From positions 1 through 31,249 of the forward strand of contig JBFHGJ010000064.1 in NCBI GenBank assembly GCA_041583135.1: DNA of 31,249 nucleotides, in the 5' to 3' direction. Source of the DNA: JABSOG01 sp041583135. Its GTDB lineage: Bacteria > Pseudomonadota > Gammaproteobacteria > Enterobacterales > Alteromonadaceae. Of this stretch, positions 1-7,910 are shown in pieces. The position numbers were made by a program, and so were the translations under genes. The first letter of the stretch is position 1. Each line of letters starts with the position of its first letter. The notes beneath the pieces were generated by a model. The model did not search any database and had not been told where the DNA came from. It saw only the letters and a program-made list of their open reading frames with translations.

Positions 1-2
1 GT

Positions 3-19
3 GGTGCGCATAGCACACC
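3..19 (-). terminator. Hairpin downstream of deoA
   Basis: On the minus-strand transcript a 7-bp stem (arms 13-19 and 3-9, with one G-U wobble) closes a 3-base loop, starting 15 bases after the deoA stop. It could end the deo operon or stabilise its 3' end. The window stops too soon to show a U-tract. The GTGCGCATAGCACACC-like phrase resembles short dispersed sequences seen in many proteobacterial intergenic regions, so it may also be a repeat unit. Confidence 0.4.
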
Positions 20-34
20 CTACGGTTTATTAGA

Positions 35-1351
35 TTATTGGATTAGCTCAATTACGACAGGGCTGACTTGAGGTTGGCTATCGGCAATCTCGATGGCATT
101 GATGAATTGCTCGCAGGCATCTTCAATCATTGATTCGTCATCAATGTGCAACATCGCCAGTGGCTGGCCTTGTTCGACATAGCTGCCCAGCGGCAACACA
201 TCACTTAAGCCCACCGCAGGGTTTACTGCGCAGTGGTGATCAACCCGGCCGCCACCTATACCAACGATCATCATACCTACGGCGCGCACGTCCATTTGCG
301 ACAGATAACCGCTTTTTGGCGCCTTGATAGGCAAAATGCTTTTGGCTTTGGCGAGGTATTTCTCCGGGTGTTCAAACAGGTCGGCAGGGCCGCCCATTTT
401 CACCACCATTTCGGCAAATATCTTAGCGGCACGACCACTGTCCAAAGCCGCTTGCAGTTGCTTTTGCGCATCAGCTTCATCTTTGGCAAGACCGGTTACC
501 AACAGCATTTGACCACCCAATGCCATCACCACTTCATGTAGGCGCGCTTCGCGCTGTTTGCCGCTCAAATAATCAAGGGTTTCAATGATCTCAAGGGCAT
601 TACCGGCAGTGGTGCCAAGCACTTGGTTCATATCGGTTATCAGCGCTTCGGTTTTCATACCGGCGCCATTACCAACATCAACAATACTGCGAGCAAGCTT
701 ACGAGCATCGTCGATATTGTTCATCATCGCGCCAGAGCCGACTTTAACGTCCATTACCAAGGCATCTAAACCCTCGGCCAGTTTCTTCGACAAAATCGAG
801 GCGGTGATAAGTGGAATAGATTCAACGGTAGAGGTCACATCGCGCAAGGCATACAGTCGTCTATCGGCCGGAGCCAATTCATTGGTTTGCGAAATAATCG
901 CAGTGCCCAGTTCACTGACCAAGGTTTTCAGCTGGTTTAAATCAGGCTGCATATTCAGCCCTTTAACCGATTCGAGCTTATCGACCGTACCACCGGTATG
1001 GCCTAAACCACGGCCGGTAATCGACGGCACGTAACCACCACACGCAGCAACCAAAGGTGCCAACATAATGGTGACCTTATCGCCCACACCACCGGTTGAG
1101 TGCTTATCGACGACAGGACCATCGACCGCACCTTGCCAATCCAGTACGGTGCCGGAGTTTTTCATTGCTGTCGTGAGCGCCACGGTCTCGTCGGTACTCA
1201 TACCATTTAAGAAAATGGCCATCGCCATTGATGAGGCTTGCGCGTCGGTAAAGCTGCCATCGGTCAGGCCGTTGACAAAGGCTTGAATTTCGCTTTCCAG
1301 CAAAGGTTGTTTATCACGTTTTTTACGAATAATGTTTTGCGGCAGGATCAT
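35..1351 (-). CDS. deoA: Thymidine phosphorylase
   Basis: 438 residues, the usual length for bacterial DeoA. The enzyme splits thymidine or deoxyuridine with phosphate to the base and 2-deoxyribose-1-phosphate in the cytosol. The glycosyltransferase family 3 pattern is clear: the KHSTGGVGDK phosphate-binding loop near residues 83-92, a GRGLGHTGGTVDKLES stretch near 113-128, and the conserved MDVKVGSGAM segment near 199-208. The ATG at 1351 lies one base after the cdd stop and is preceded by a GAGAAG ribosome site, so translation is probably coupled to cdd. It is the last gene of the deoC-aldH-upp-cdd-deoA operon. Its product deoxyribose-1-phosphate feeds DeoB, encoded divergently, and then DeoC. 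No anomaly is seen. Confidence 0.97.
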   Translation of the reverse strand: MILPQNIIRKKRDKQPLLESEIQAFVNGLTDGSFTDAQASSMAMAIFLNGMSTDETVALTTAMKNSGTVLDWQGAVDGPVVDKHSTGGVGDKVTIMLAPLVAACGGYVPSITGRGLGHTGGTVDKLESVKGLNMQPDLNQLKTLVSELGTAIISQTNELAPADRRLYALRDVTSTVESIPLITASILSKKLAEGLDALVMDVKVGSGAMMNNIDDARKLARSIVDVGNGAGMKTEALITDMNQVLGTTAGNALEIIETLDYLSGKQREARLHEVVMALGGQMLLVTGLAKDEADAQKQLQAALDSGRAAKIFAEMVVKMGGPADLFEHPEKYLAKAKSILPIKAPKSGYLSQMDVRAVGMMIVGIGGGRVDHHCAVNPAVGLSDVLPLGSYVEQGQPLAMLHIDDESMIEDACEQFINAIEIADSQPQVSPVVIELIQ

Positions 1352-1352
1352 A

Positions 1353-1775
1353 TTACTTCTCGTTTAATGACGCCGGGGTAAAGGCGGCGGGGAGCATTTG
1401 CGCAACAGTCCAGGTTTGGCTGTTGCCTTGGTCGTTGGCCAAGGTAATGGTGCCCTCTGGTGGCATAAACTCGGCAATAACTTGTCTACAGGCACCACAA
1501 GGCGCGACTAAGGTGGTCAAGGGTGTGTAGATAAGTATGTGATTGAACTTACGTTGACCTTTAGCGATAGCACCGGCAAAAGCGTTGCGTTCGGCGCAAG
1601 TGGTTAGGCCGTAAGAGGCGTTTTCCATGTTGCAGCCGGCAATGACCTCGCCATCGCTACATTCAATCGCCGCCCCCACTCGAAACTCGCTGTAGGGGGC
1701 ATAGGCGTTGTCGGCTGCTGCTTTTGCTGCGGCCAACAATGGACGCTGCGCTAGTGGTAATTGTTTTTCTTCCAT
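1353..1775 (-). CDS. cdd: Cytidine deaminase, short tetrameric type
   Basis: Deaminates cytidine and deoxycytidine to uridine and deoxyuridine. About 140 residues matches the homotetrameric Cdd class (as in Bacillus and human) rather than the longer E. coli dimeric form. Zinc ligands and the catalytic glutamate are visible as TCAERNAF (C60, E62) and PCGACRQV (C93, C96); NMENAS is the substrate-binding stretch. I chose the ATG at 1775 because a GGAG site lies 6 bases upstream; a TTG four codons earlier (1787) is in frame but overlaps that site. It ends one base before deoA. With Upp and DeoA it channels pyrimidine nucleosides to uracil, thymine and sugar phosphate. Confidence 0.96.
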   Translation of the reverse strand: MEEKQLPLAQRPLLAAAKAAADNAYAPYSEFRVGAAIECSDGEVIAGCNMENASYGLTTCAERNAFAGAIAKGQRKFNHILIYTPLTTLVAPCGACRQVIAEFMPPEGTITLANDQGNSQTWTVAQMLPAAFTPASLNEK

Positions 1776-1830
1776 AAGTTGCTCCAACTTGTGGTTGTAG
1801 CCTGAATTTGAAGGTCAGGCTGCTAAAGCA

Positions 1831-1845
1831 GGCAGCTTTGCTGCC
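1831..1845 (-). other. Intercistronic hairpin between upp and cdd
   Basis: GGCAGC-TTT-GCTGCC is a perfect 6-bp stem with a 3-base loop in the 96-base gap after upp. No U-tract follows, so an RNA-processing or stability role is more likely than full termination. Function is inferred only from position. Confidence 0.35.
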
Positions 1846-1871
1846 CACTTGAACGTGTGTGATAACACAGG

Positions 1872-2498
1872 TCATTTGGTACCGAAGATCTTATCCCCGG
1901 CATCGCCCAAACCGGGCAAAATGTAGCCAACCTCATTGAGTCTTTCATCAACTGAAGCCACATAAATGTCAATGTCAGGGTGTGCACTGGTGACCTTTTC
2001 CAACCCTTCTGGCGCGGCCACTAAAAACAACCCCATGATCTTTTTACAGCCAGATTTTTTCAACATATCGATAGTGGCTATCAAGGTACCGCCGGTTGCC
2101 AACATCGGATCTAAAATCAGCGCGGTTCGTTCTTCTATGCCTTTGGTGAGCTTTTCGTAGTAGGTGGTCGGCTCTAATGTTTCTTCATCACGGGCCAGCC
2201 CCACCACGCTAATGCGCGCACTGGGCAATAAAGTCAAAACGCCATCGAGCATACCGATACCAGCTCTTAGAATTGGCACTACGGTGATCTTCTTTCCTTT
2301 GATCTTCTCGATTTCAACATCACCGGCCCAACCTTCAATGGTCGCGGTTTCGGTGTGCAGGTCGCGGGTCGCTTCGTAGGTCAATAAAGTGCCAATCTCA
2401 GAACACAACTGACGGAAGCTTGCAGTGCTGATATTCTTTTCGCGCATCAGCCCCAGTTTGTGTTGTACCAATGGATGTTTTATTTCATGAACAGCCAT
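1872..2498 (-). CDS. upp: Uracil phosphoribosyltransferase
   Basis: 208 residues, the same length as E. coli Upp. It converts uracil plus PRPP to UMP. The PRPP-binding signature LILDPMLATGGTLIA lies near residues 126-140, and the C-terminal uracil-binding segment GYILPGLGDAGDKIFGT is intact. It starts with ATG and MAVHEIKHPLVQHKLGLMR, the normal N-terminus of the family. It follows the ALDH16-type gene by 31 bases and precedes cdd by about 96 bases. Placed inside a catabolic deo operon, it recovers the uracil released from deoxyuridine or cytidine breakdown. Identification is by direct family resemblance. Confidence 0.97.
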   Translation of the reverse strand: MAVHEIKHPLVQHKLGLMREKNISTASFRQLCSEIGTLLTYEATRDLHTETATIEGWAGDVEIEKIKGKKITVVPILRAGIGMLDGVLTLLPSARISVVGLARDEETLEPTTYYEKLTKGIEERTALILDPMLATGGTLIATIDMLKKSGCKKIMGLFLVAAPEGLEKVTSAHPDIDIYVASVDERLNEVGYILPGLGDAGDKIFGTK

Positions 2499-2529
2499 AA
2501 TGTTTACCTTTGTTTATTCGCCTTAGGGA

Positions 2530-4929
2530 TTATTCGCCGTAAGGCAGCCAAATGTTTTTCACTTCTGTGGCGTGGCGTAAAAACGCTTCACCCTCGCCAT
2601 GGGCCGGATTAGACCAATCGCGATGCAAGCCGTTGCTCACCCATGTGCGTTTCATGCTATCTGCCGAGGCCAGCTCCACCATGGCACTACCTTGGGCGTC
2701 GCCAAAGTACCAGAGCGCCTGAACATCGTAGTGCTCAGCCAAAGTTTTGGCCAGTGCGTTGTGCTCGCCGGTCACAATGTTAACCACACCTGCCGGTACA
2801 TCTGAGGTTTCTAATACCTGATAAAAATCGGTCACCACCAGTGGATAGTCACTTGAAGGCACTGCCACCACACGATTACCCATCGCAATGGCAGGCATCA
2901 CTAAGGAGATAAAGCCAAGTAACGGCTGTTCTTTAGGACAAACGACGCCCATCACGCCAATGGCTTCATTCATCGCCAACGTCACGCAACGTGATGGCGT
3001 AGCATGAACCTGACCGTCATATTTGTCGGCGTAGGCGGCGTAGGTGTAAATACGCGCTATGGATTGATCAACTTCACTTTCTGCTGCTTGCTTTGATACG
3101 CCGGTAGCAACCGAGATACGCTTAGCAAACTCATCAAAACGAGCGGCAAGATTCTCAGCGATATAATACAACACCTGAGCACGATTATGGGCAGTCGTCG
3201 CGCTCCAGCCACCTGCGCTATGGGCAGCTTCTACCGCATTACGAATATCTTTACGGCTGCCTTGTGGCACCTCACCCATCACCGAACCGTCGGCAGCTTT
3301 AACCGTGATGCTATAACCACTGTCAGGTCTTGCCTGTTTGCCACCGATGTAAAGTTTGGCGGTGCGGTCAATTGCCGGCATTGCCGGTTGTGGTGATTTC
3401 TCGGCTTTGGCTTTATCCGCTTTGGCCTTTTTAACGACTAGCGGTTTGGCACTAAACTCATCTTCGATTTTGGCTTTAACATATTCATACAGTCCTTCTT
3501 TGCCGCCTTCGCGGCCAAAGCCAGACTCTTTATAACCGCCAAAGCCCGCAGCGGCATCAAACATATTGGTGCTGTTGATCCACACCACACCGGCTTTGAT
3601 TTTCGGCGCCACTTCCAAAGCAAGGTTGACGTTTTCAGTCCAAATGCTGGCCGCCAGTCCATAGCGAGAATTGTTGGCAATGGCAATGGCTTCGCTATGA
3701 GTTCTAAAACGAATACTGACCACCACAGGCCCAAAAATTTCCTCTTGGCATAAGGTGTCTGATGGCGACATGTTAGTGAAGAGTGTCGGCGGGTAGAAAC
3801 AGCCGGCCATTTCATCACAACTGTAGGCTTGCCACATTTGACCGCCTTGCTGCTGACCCAGCTCAACCAAAGAGCGCACTTTTTTAAGCTGCTCAGGGTC
3901 GATAATAGCGCCCATATCGATGGTTTTATCCAGCGGCTGGCCAACCCTTAGGGTTATCATTCGGGCTTTCAGTTTTTGTTCAAAGCGCTCGGCAATGCTC
4001 TCTTGCACCAAAATGCGTGAACCGGCGCAGCAAACCTGACCTTGGTTAAACCAAATGGCGTCCACAACACCTTCAATCACACTGTCGATGTCGGCATCGT
4101 CAAAGACGATAAACGGCGACTTACCGCCCAGCTCAAGTGACAGCTTCTTACCACTACCAGCAGTAGCACGGCGAATAAGCTTGCCCACTTCGGTCGAACC
4201 GGTAAAAGCGATTTTGGCAATATCAGGGTGCTTAACAATCGCCTCGCCGGTATCGCCATGGCCAGTTACGAGGTTTATCACGCCATCAGGCAAACCAACC
4301 GATTGGCAGATCTGCATAAACAAAATGGCGGTGAGTGAGGTTAGCTCGGCCGGTTTCAACACCACGGTATTACCCATGGCCAATGCCGGGGCAATTTTCC
4401 ATGCCAACATCAATAACGGGAAGTTCCAAGGAATGATTTGGCCGATAACACCAATCTCTTTGTAACCGGGCAGTTCTTTGTCCATCAGTTGCGCCCAGCC
4501 GGCATGGTGATAAAAATGGCGGGCGACCAAAGGAATATCGATATCGCGAGACTCACGAATAGGCTTGCCATTGTCGATTGACTCTAACACCGCAAACAAG
4601 CGCGCATGTTTTTGCACTTGTCTGGCAATGGCATATAAATAGCGGGCGCGACCGTGTCCACCTAAGGCAACCCAATCTTTTAATGCGCCTTGTGCGGCGT
4701 TTACCGCGAGATTGACATCATCGCTGTCGGCCCAAGCCAATTGCGCCAGCGCTTTATTGTCGGCCGGATTGGTTGACGCAAAGTATTTGCCTTTGCCGGG
4801 CTTTTGCCATTGACCGTTGATAAATAAGTCAAATTGTTGATTATGGTCGTTCAACCACTGGTCGGCCTCGGCGCGACTCTCTGGTGCTGGTCCGTATTCC
4901 ATGGTTTGAAAAATCTCTCTGATACTCAT
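2530..4929 (-). CDS. ALDH16-type two-domain aldehyde dehydrogenase
   Basis: About 799 residues, matching the ALDH16 family (human ALDH16A1 is of similar size), which carries two tandem aldehyde-dehydrogenase domains. Domain 1 (about residues 30-495) looks active: IIPWNFPL cofactor motif, LELGGKSP with E266, and GQVCCAGSR with the catalytic Cys at 300. A Lys/Ala/Pro-rich linker (about 498-520) leads to a shorter domain 2 (about 525-799), where I see no equivalent Cys motif, so it is probably structural. The ATG at 4929 has a GAGG site 10 bases upstream; an in-frame start at 4995 would overlap deoC. It lies 19 bases after the deoC stop. The obvious substrate by context is acetaldehyde or another aldehyde from the deoxyribose route; that is inference. 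NAD(P)+ preference cannot be read. Confidence 0.9.
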   Translation of the reverse strand: MSIREIFQTMEYGPAPESRAEADQWLNDHNQQFDLFINGQWQKPGKGKYFASTNPADNKALAQLAWADSDDVNLAVNAAQGALKDWVALGGHGRARYLYAIARQVQKHARLFAVLESIDNGKPIRESRDIDIPLVARHFYHHAGWAQLMDKELPGYKEIGVIGQIIPWNFPLLMLAWKIAPALAMGNTVVLKPAELTSLTAILFMQICQSVGLPDGVINLVTGHGDTGEAIVKHPDIAKIAFTGSTEVGKLIRRATAGSGKKLSLELGGKSPFIVFDDADIDSVIEGVVDAIWFNQGQVCCAGSRILVQESIAERFEQKLKARMITLRVGQPLDKTIDMGAIIDPEQLKKVRSLVELGQQQGGQMWQAYSCDEMAGCFYPPTLFTNMSPSDTLCQEEIFGPVVVSIRFRTHSEAIAIANNSRYGLAASIWTENVNLALEVAPKIKAGVVWINSTNMFDAAAGFGGYKESGFGREGGKEGLYEYVKAKIEDEFSAKPLVVKKAKADKAKAEKSPQPAMPAIDRTAKLYIGGKQARPDSGYSITVKAADGSVMGEVPQGSRKDIRNAVEAAHSAGGWSATTAHNRAQVLYYIAENLAARFDEFAKRISVATGVSKQAAESEVDQSIARIYTYAAYADKYDGQVHATPSRCVTLAMNEAIGVMGVVCPKEQPLLGFISLVMPAIAMGNRVVAVPSSDYPLVVTDFYQVLETSDVPAGVVNIVTGEHNALAKTLAEHYDVQALWYFGDAQGSAMVELASADSMKRTWVSNGLHRDWSNPAHGEGEAFLRHATEVKNIWLPYGE

Positions 4930-4948
4930 TGTAAATTTGCCTCGTTGC

Positions 4949-5995
4949 TTAACACATTGGATGACGGAATGCGCCAGAGTAGGCGCCGCTAACATGGTGC
5001 TCTAATTGACGCTCGATGTCGGTCAAAAGGCCGCTGGCGCCAAAACGAAACAGATCAGGGGTAAGCCAGGCATCGCCAAGCTCCTCCTTGATGAGGATGA
5101 GATATTCAATGGCCTGTTTGGCCGTACGGATACCACCGGCTGGTTTATAGCCGATACGGTAGCCGGTTTGTTGATAATAGTCGCGGATCATGCGGCACAT
5201 CACCAAGCTAAATTCTAAAGTAGCGTTAACCGACTCTTTACCTGTGCTGGTTTTAATAAAGTCGGCGCCAGCCATCATACTGACCATAGACGCCTTAGCG
5301 ACATTGGTCAGAGTCGATAGCTCGCCAGTGGCCAAAATCACTTTAAGGTGCGCCTCGCCACACGCTTCGCGGCAAGCTTTAACTTCATCATAAAGTGCCT
5401 GCCATTGCCCGGTTAATACTAAAGCCCTTGAGATCACAATATCGATTTCGCTGGCACCAGCGGCAACCGAGGCACGAATTTCGTTTAGCTTAAACTCTAG
5501 GGGGATTTGCCCGGCAGGAAAGCCGGTCGATACGGCGGCGATTGGAATGTTGGTGCCTGCAAGCGCTTGTTGCGCTTGGTCGATAAGGTTGTGATAAACA
5601 CATACAGCGCCGGTGGTGATGTTTAAGTCGCTCACCCCCAGCTTATCGAGCAGCGCTGGTAGTACCGGCTGCTTTGCCTTGGCACACAGGCGACTGACGT
5701 TACTTGGAGTGTCGTCACCGGCCAAGGTGGTCAAATCGATCATAGTAATGGCTTTTAACAACCAAGCGGCTTGGTGATCTTTTTTGACGGTACGACGTTT
5801 GCCGTATTGACTACAGCGTCTTTCGACGGCACTTTTGTTGACTCGGATAGTTTGAATGTTGTCGGCACTGAAGGCGACCCCCGGGTTTCTCTCGTGAGAG
5901 ACCGCTTGAACCGCCTTTAAGTTCGCTTTGCCTGGGGCACCAATGTGCAAATCAGACGCCTGCTTATTAGACTGACTCTTCTGTTTTGTCTGCAT
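4949..5995 (-). CDS. deoC: Deoxyribose-phosphate aldolase, eukaryote-like long form
   Basis: Class I aldolase splitting 2-deoxyribose-5-phosphate to acetaldehyde and glyceraldehyde-3-phosphate. At 348 residues it is much longer than E. coli DeoC (about 259) and instead follows human DERA almost end to end: RRTVKKDHQAAWLLKA near residue 67, IDLTTLAGDDT, and the C-terminal KEELGDAWL and HHVSG stretches. Active-site residues are present: D185 (EIDIVI), Schiff-base K248 (FIKTSTGKE) and K284 (GYKPAGGIR). The first 30-35 residues extend beyond human DERA and are rich in K, Q and S. The ATG at 5995 has only a weak ribosome site, and the next in-frame ATG (84) would cut the conserved core, so I keep it. 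It is the first gene of the operon, behind the promoter at 6150-6178. Confidence 0.95.
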   Translation of the reverse strand: MQTKQKSQSNKQASDLHIGAPGKANLKAVQAVSHERNPGVAFSADNIQTIRVNKSAVERRCSQYGKRRTVKKDHQAAWLLKAITMIDLTTLAGDDTPSNVSRLCAKAKQPVLPALLDKLGVSDLNITTGAVCVYHNLIDQAQQALAGTNIPIAAVSTGFPAGQIPLEFKLNEIRASVAAGASEIDIVISRALVLTGQWQALYDEVKACREACGEAHLKVILATGELSTLTNVAKASMVSMMAGADFIKTSTGKESVNATLEFSLVMCRMIRDYYQQTGYRIGYKPAGGIRTAKQAIEYLILIKEELGDAWLTPDLFRFGASGLLTDIERQLEHHVSGAYSGAFRHPMC

Positions 5996-6135
5996 AATGT
6001 CACTTTAATTTGAACGTATTGAAACCAATAAACACAGGTGAATAATAGACCTTGATCAACCAGATGTGATCGGTTTATTTCACTTAATTTTTGGCCCGGA
6101 GTTCCGCAAGCGTCTGACAACTATCCCTAAATATT

Positions 6136-6151
6136 CTGACCATTTGGTCAG
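6136..6151. promoter_or_regulatory. Operator copy 1, CTGACCATTTGGTCAG
   Basis: Perfect 7-bp inverted repeat (CTGACCA/TGGTCAG) around a TT centre. It overlaps the last bases of the deoC -10 hexamer and the expected start of transcription, the position expected of a repressor site. The same 16-mer recurs at 6398-6413 and, slightly degenerate, at 24092-24107 and 24237-24252. Size and symmetry fit a TetR/AcrR-type dimer, but the regulator is not encoded here. Confidence 0.75.
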
Positions 6152-6178
6152 TATAAGGTAAAGAAATCGACGCGGCAA
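6150..6178 (-). promoter_or_regulatory. Putative sigma-70 promoter of deoC operon
   Basis: Read on the minus strand: TTGCCG (6178-6173), a 17-base spacer, then TATACT (6155-6150). Both hexamers are near consensus and the spacing is ideal. The -10 shares its last two bases with the palindrome at 6136-6151, so an occupied operator would block RNA polymerase. Confidence 0.6.
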
Positions 6179-6348
6179 GGCTTAAGGCATTCAAAAAGCT
6201 TAAAAAAACATCAAATTTTGTTCTGAAACACAACGCTACACTGAGGCTATTTTTTTCACCCGCCCCTTGCAATTAGGGGATTTAAAGTGTCTAATTGCCG
6301 CCAGACGTCATTAGTTACGTTCACTTTTCATCTTCTTATTGGGTTGTG

Positions 6349-6371
6349 TTGTCAATCTTTGTGGTTGACAA
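6349..6371. promoter_or_regulatory. Inverted repeat TTGTCAA-N9-TTGACAA
   Basis: Two perfect 7-base arms separated by 9 bases, 27 bases before operator copy 2 and about 150 bases before deoB. Its right arm includes a perfect TTGACA hexamer. It could be a second regulator's site, a -35 region, or chance in AT-rich DNA. Confidence 0.3.
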
Positions 6372-6397
6372 ATTTACGCAACTTATCCAACACCAAT

Positions 6398-6413
6398 CTG
6401 ACCAAATGGTCAG
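6398..6413. promoter_or_regulatory. Operator copy 2, CTGACCAAATGGTCAG
   Basis: Exact reverse complement of copy 1, placed about 105 bases before the deoB start. It probably controls deoB and the genes after it. Confidence 0.72.
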
Positions 6414-6517
6414 TTTTGGTGTTTTTTTTGGTTTGTAGGCGCTGCTTCTATTGCGAAACAACTGATTAGAGATTATCCTGCCTACATCTCATACAACGTT
6501 TGATACGAATTTGTGTT

Positions 6518-7744
6518 ATGACTCGAATTTTTGCCTTAGTGGTTGACAGTTTAGGCTTAGGCGAAGCCCCTGATGCCGACAAATTTAACGATATTGGCGC
6601 CGATACTTTAGGCCATTTGGCCGCTGCGTTTGCAGCCGAAAAAGGCCGTCCAATGGACATTCCCAACCTCAGTCGCCTCGGCATGGTCCATGCCTACAAA
6701 GGTTCGACCGGTAAAGACCTGACCTGCAAGCAGGTATTAGATAATGCCCTGCCCCAGCCCATTGGCGCCTATGGCTATGCCAAAGAGTTGAGCACTGGCA
6801 AAGATACGCCATCTGGTCATTGGGAAATGATGGGCGTTCCGGTCTTATTCGACTGGGGCTATTTCGGCGATACCGCCAACTGTTTTCCACAGGCGCTGCT
6901 TGACGACTTATATCACCAAGGTGGCCTAACCGGTTCATTATGTAACAGTCATGCCTCTGGCACCGAGGTACTCAAACAATTTGGCTTGGAACACATTGAG
7001 ACCGGCAAACCTATCATTTACACCTCAAGCGACAGCGTCTTTCAAATTGCCGCCCACGAAGAACATTTCGGACTGGAGCGACTACTTAAATTGTGTGAGC
7101 TGGCCAGAGAGCTGGTAGACCCTTACAACATCGGCCGAGTGATCGCCAGACCGTTTGTCGGCGACAGCCCTGAGAACTTTGTCCGCACCGGTAACCGCCG
7201 CGATTACTCGGTTTTACCACCGAGTAAAACCGTGCTTGAAAAGCTCACCGACAAGGGCCAGCAAGTAATAAGTATTGGCAAAATCGCCGATATTTTTGCC
7301 CAACAAGGTATCAGCCAAAAGTTCAAAGCCACCGGCCTTGAAGAACTGCTCGATACCACAGAGCGTATGTTGGCTGAGGCGCCCGATGGCAGTATGACCT
7401 TTACCAACTTAGTCGATTTTGACTCGCAATATGGCCACCGCCGCGACCCTATCGGTTATGCCTTGGCCCTTGAATATCTCGATCAGCGCCTTGAGTCGAT
7501 TATTGCCAACCTCAAAGACGACGATATTTTGATCTTAACCGCCGACCACGGTTGTGATCCGACTTGGCCGGGTAGCGACCACACCCGCGAATATATCCCG
7601 GTATTGTGGTACTCTAAGCGCCATCAAGCCGTGAGCCTCGGTGAGCGTGAAAGCTTTGCCGACATCGGTCAGTCGATTGCCGAAGCCATGGGACTGTCGA
7701 AAATGGACTATGGCACCTCGTTTTATCAACAACTTAAACACTAA
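6518..7744 (+). CDS. deoB: Phosphopentomutase
   Basis: Interconverts (deoxy)ribose-1-phosphate and -5-phosphate, linking DeoA/DeoD to DeoC. About 408 residues, close to E. coli DeoB. Alkaline-phosphatase-superfamily metal motifs are visible: VVDSLGLG (metal Asp at 10), GADTLGH, the KDTPSGHWEMMG segment whose Thr97 is the phosphorylated residue in the family, and LTADHGCDPTWPGSDHTREYIP at the C-terminal metal site. I chose the ATG at 6518 because MTRIFALVVDS aligns with the family start; a TTG at 6500 is in frame but adds six unmatched residues. No strong ribosome site is visible. It is divergent from deoC across a shared operator region; deoD follows after 166 bases. Confidence 0.96.
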   Translation: MTRIFALVVDSLGLGEAPDADKFNDIGADTLGHLAAAFAAEKGRPMDIPNLSRLGMVHAYKGSTGKDLTCKQVLDNALPQPIGAYGYAKELSTGKDTPSGHWEMMGVPVLFDWGYFGDTANCFPQALLDDLYHQGGLTGSLCNSHASGTEVLKQFGLEHIETGKPIIYTSSDSVFQIAAHEEHFGLERLLKLCELARELVDPYNIGRVIARPFVGDSPENFVRTGNRRDYSVLPPSKTVLEKLTDKGQQVISIGKIADIFAQQGISQKFKATGLEELLDTTERMLAEAPDGSMTFTNLVDFDSQYGHRRDPIGYALALEYLDQRLESIIANLKDDDILILTADHGCDPTWPGSDHTREYIPVLWYSKRHQAVSLGERESFADIGQSIAEAMGLSKMDYGTSFYQQLKH

Positions 7745-7910
7745 ATAAGTGATCCTAATCATGCTACACATGAACGGATTGCGCTTAATGTAGTTGCACA
7801 CGGATAAATCCGCGGCCTACAGGTTAAATAACGTCAGTGACAAATGGCGGTAAAATGATCCACCATTTGGAACAGCTATTTAGAAAATTTTATTCATCAA
7901 GAGAACAATT
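7745..7910. promoter_or_regulatory. deoB-deoD gap with degenerate operator-like core
   Basis: The nine bases ACCATTTGG at 7862-7870 match the centre of the palindrome found at the deoC/deoB region, about 40 bases before the deoD ATG, but both outer arms differ. Seven matching bases (CAAATGG) occur about 25 bases earlier. This is a weak candidate for separate control of deoD. Confidence 0.3.

Larger units (their letters stand above)
5996..6517. other. deoC-deoB divergent regulatory region
   Basis: AT-rich 522-base gap between divergent deoC and deoB. It contains two 16-base palindromes (6136-6151 and 6398-6413), a promoter for deoC (6150-6178), and a 7-bp inverted repeat at 6349-6371. I see no credible gene. 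A deoC leader of about 150 bases would result from the promoter named here. A deoB promoter is not obvious; the TTGACA at 6365-6370 lacks a good partner at 16-18 bases. Confidence 0.8.

Noticed and set aside
585..1034. Long plus-strand frame opposite deoA (149 codons)
   Set aside because: Antisense shadow of a well-conserved enzyme; no ribosome site and no recognisable protein.
1776..1787. TTG start for cdd four codons upstream
   Set aside because: It overlaps the GGAG ribosome site that serves the ATG at 1775.
3438..3944. Long open frame (168 codons) inside the ALDH16-type gene, same strand
   Set aside because: Shadow frame of a gene whose reading frame carries the full dehydrogenase motifs.
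6064..6090. CRP-like site (TGTGA ... TCAC) before deoC
   Set aside because: The two half-sites are 10 rather than 6 bases apart and the second is poor, so it does not meet the CRP consensus.
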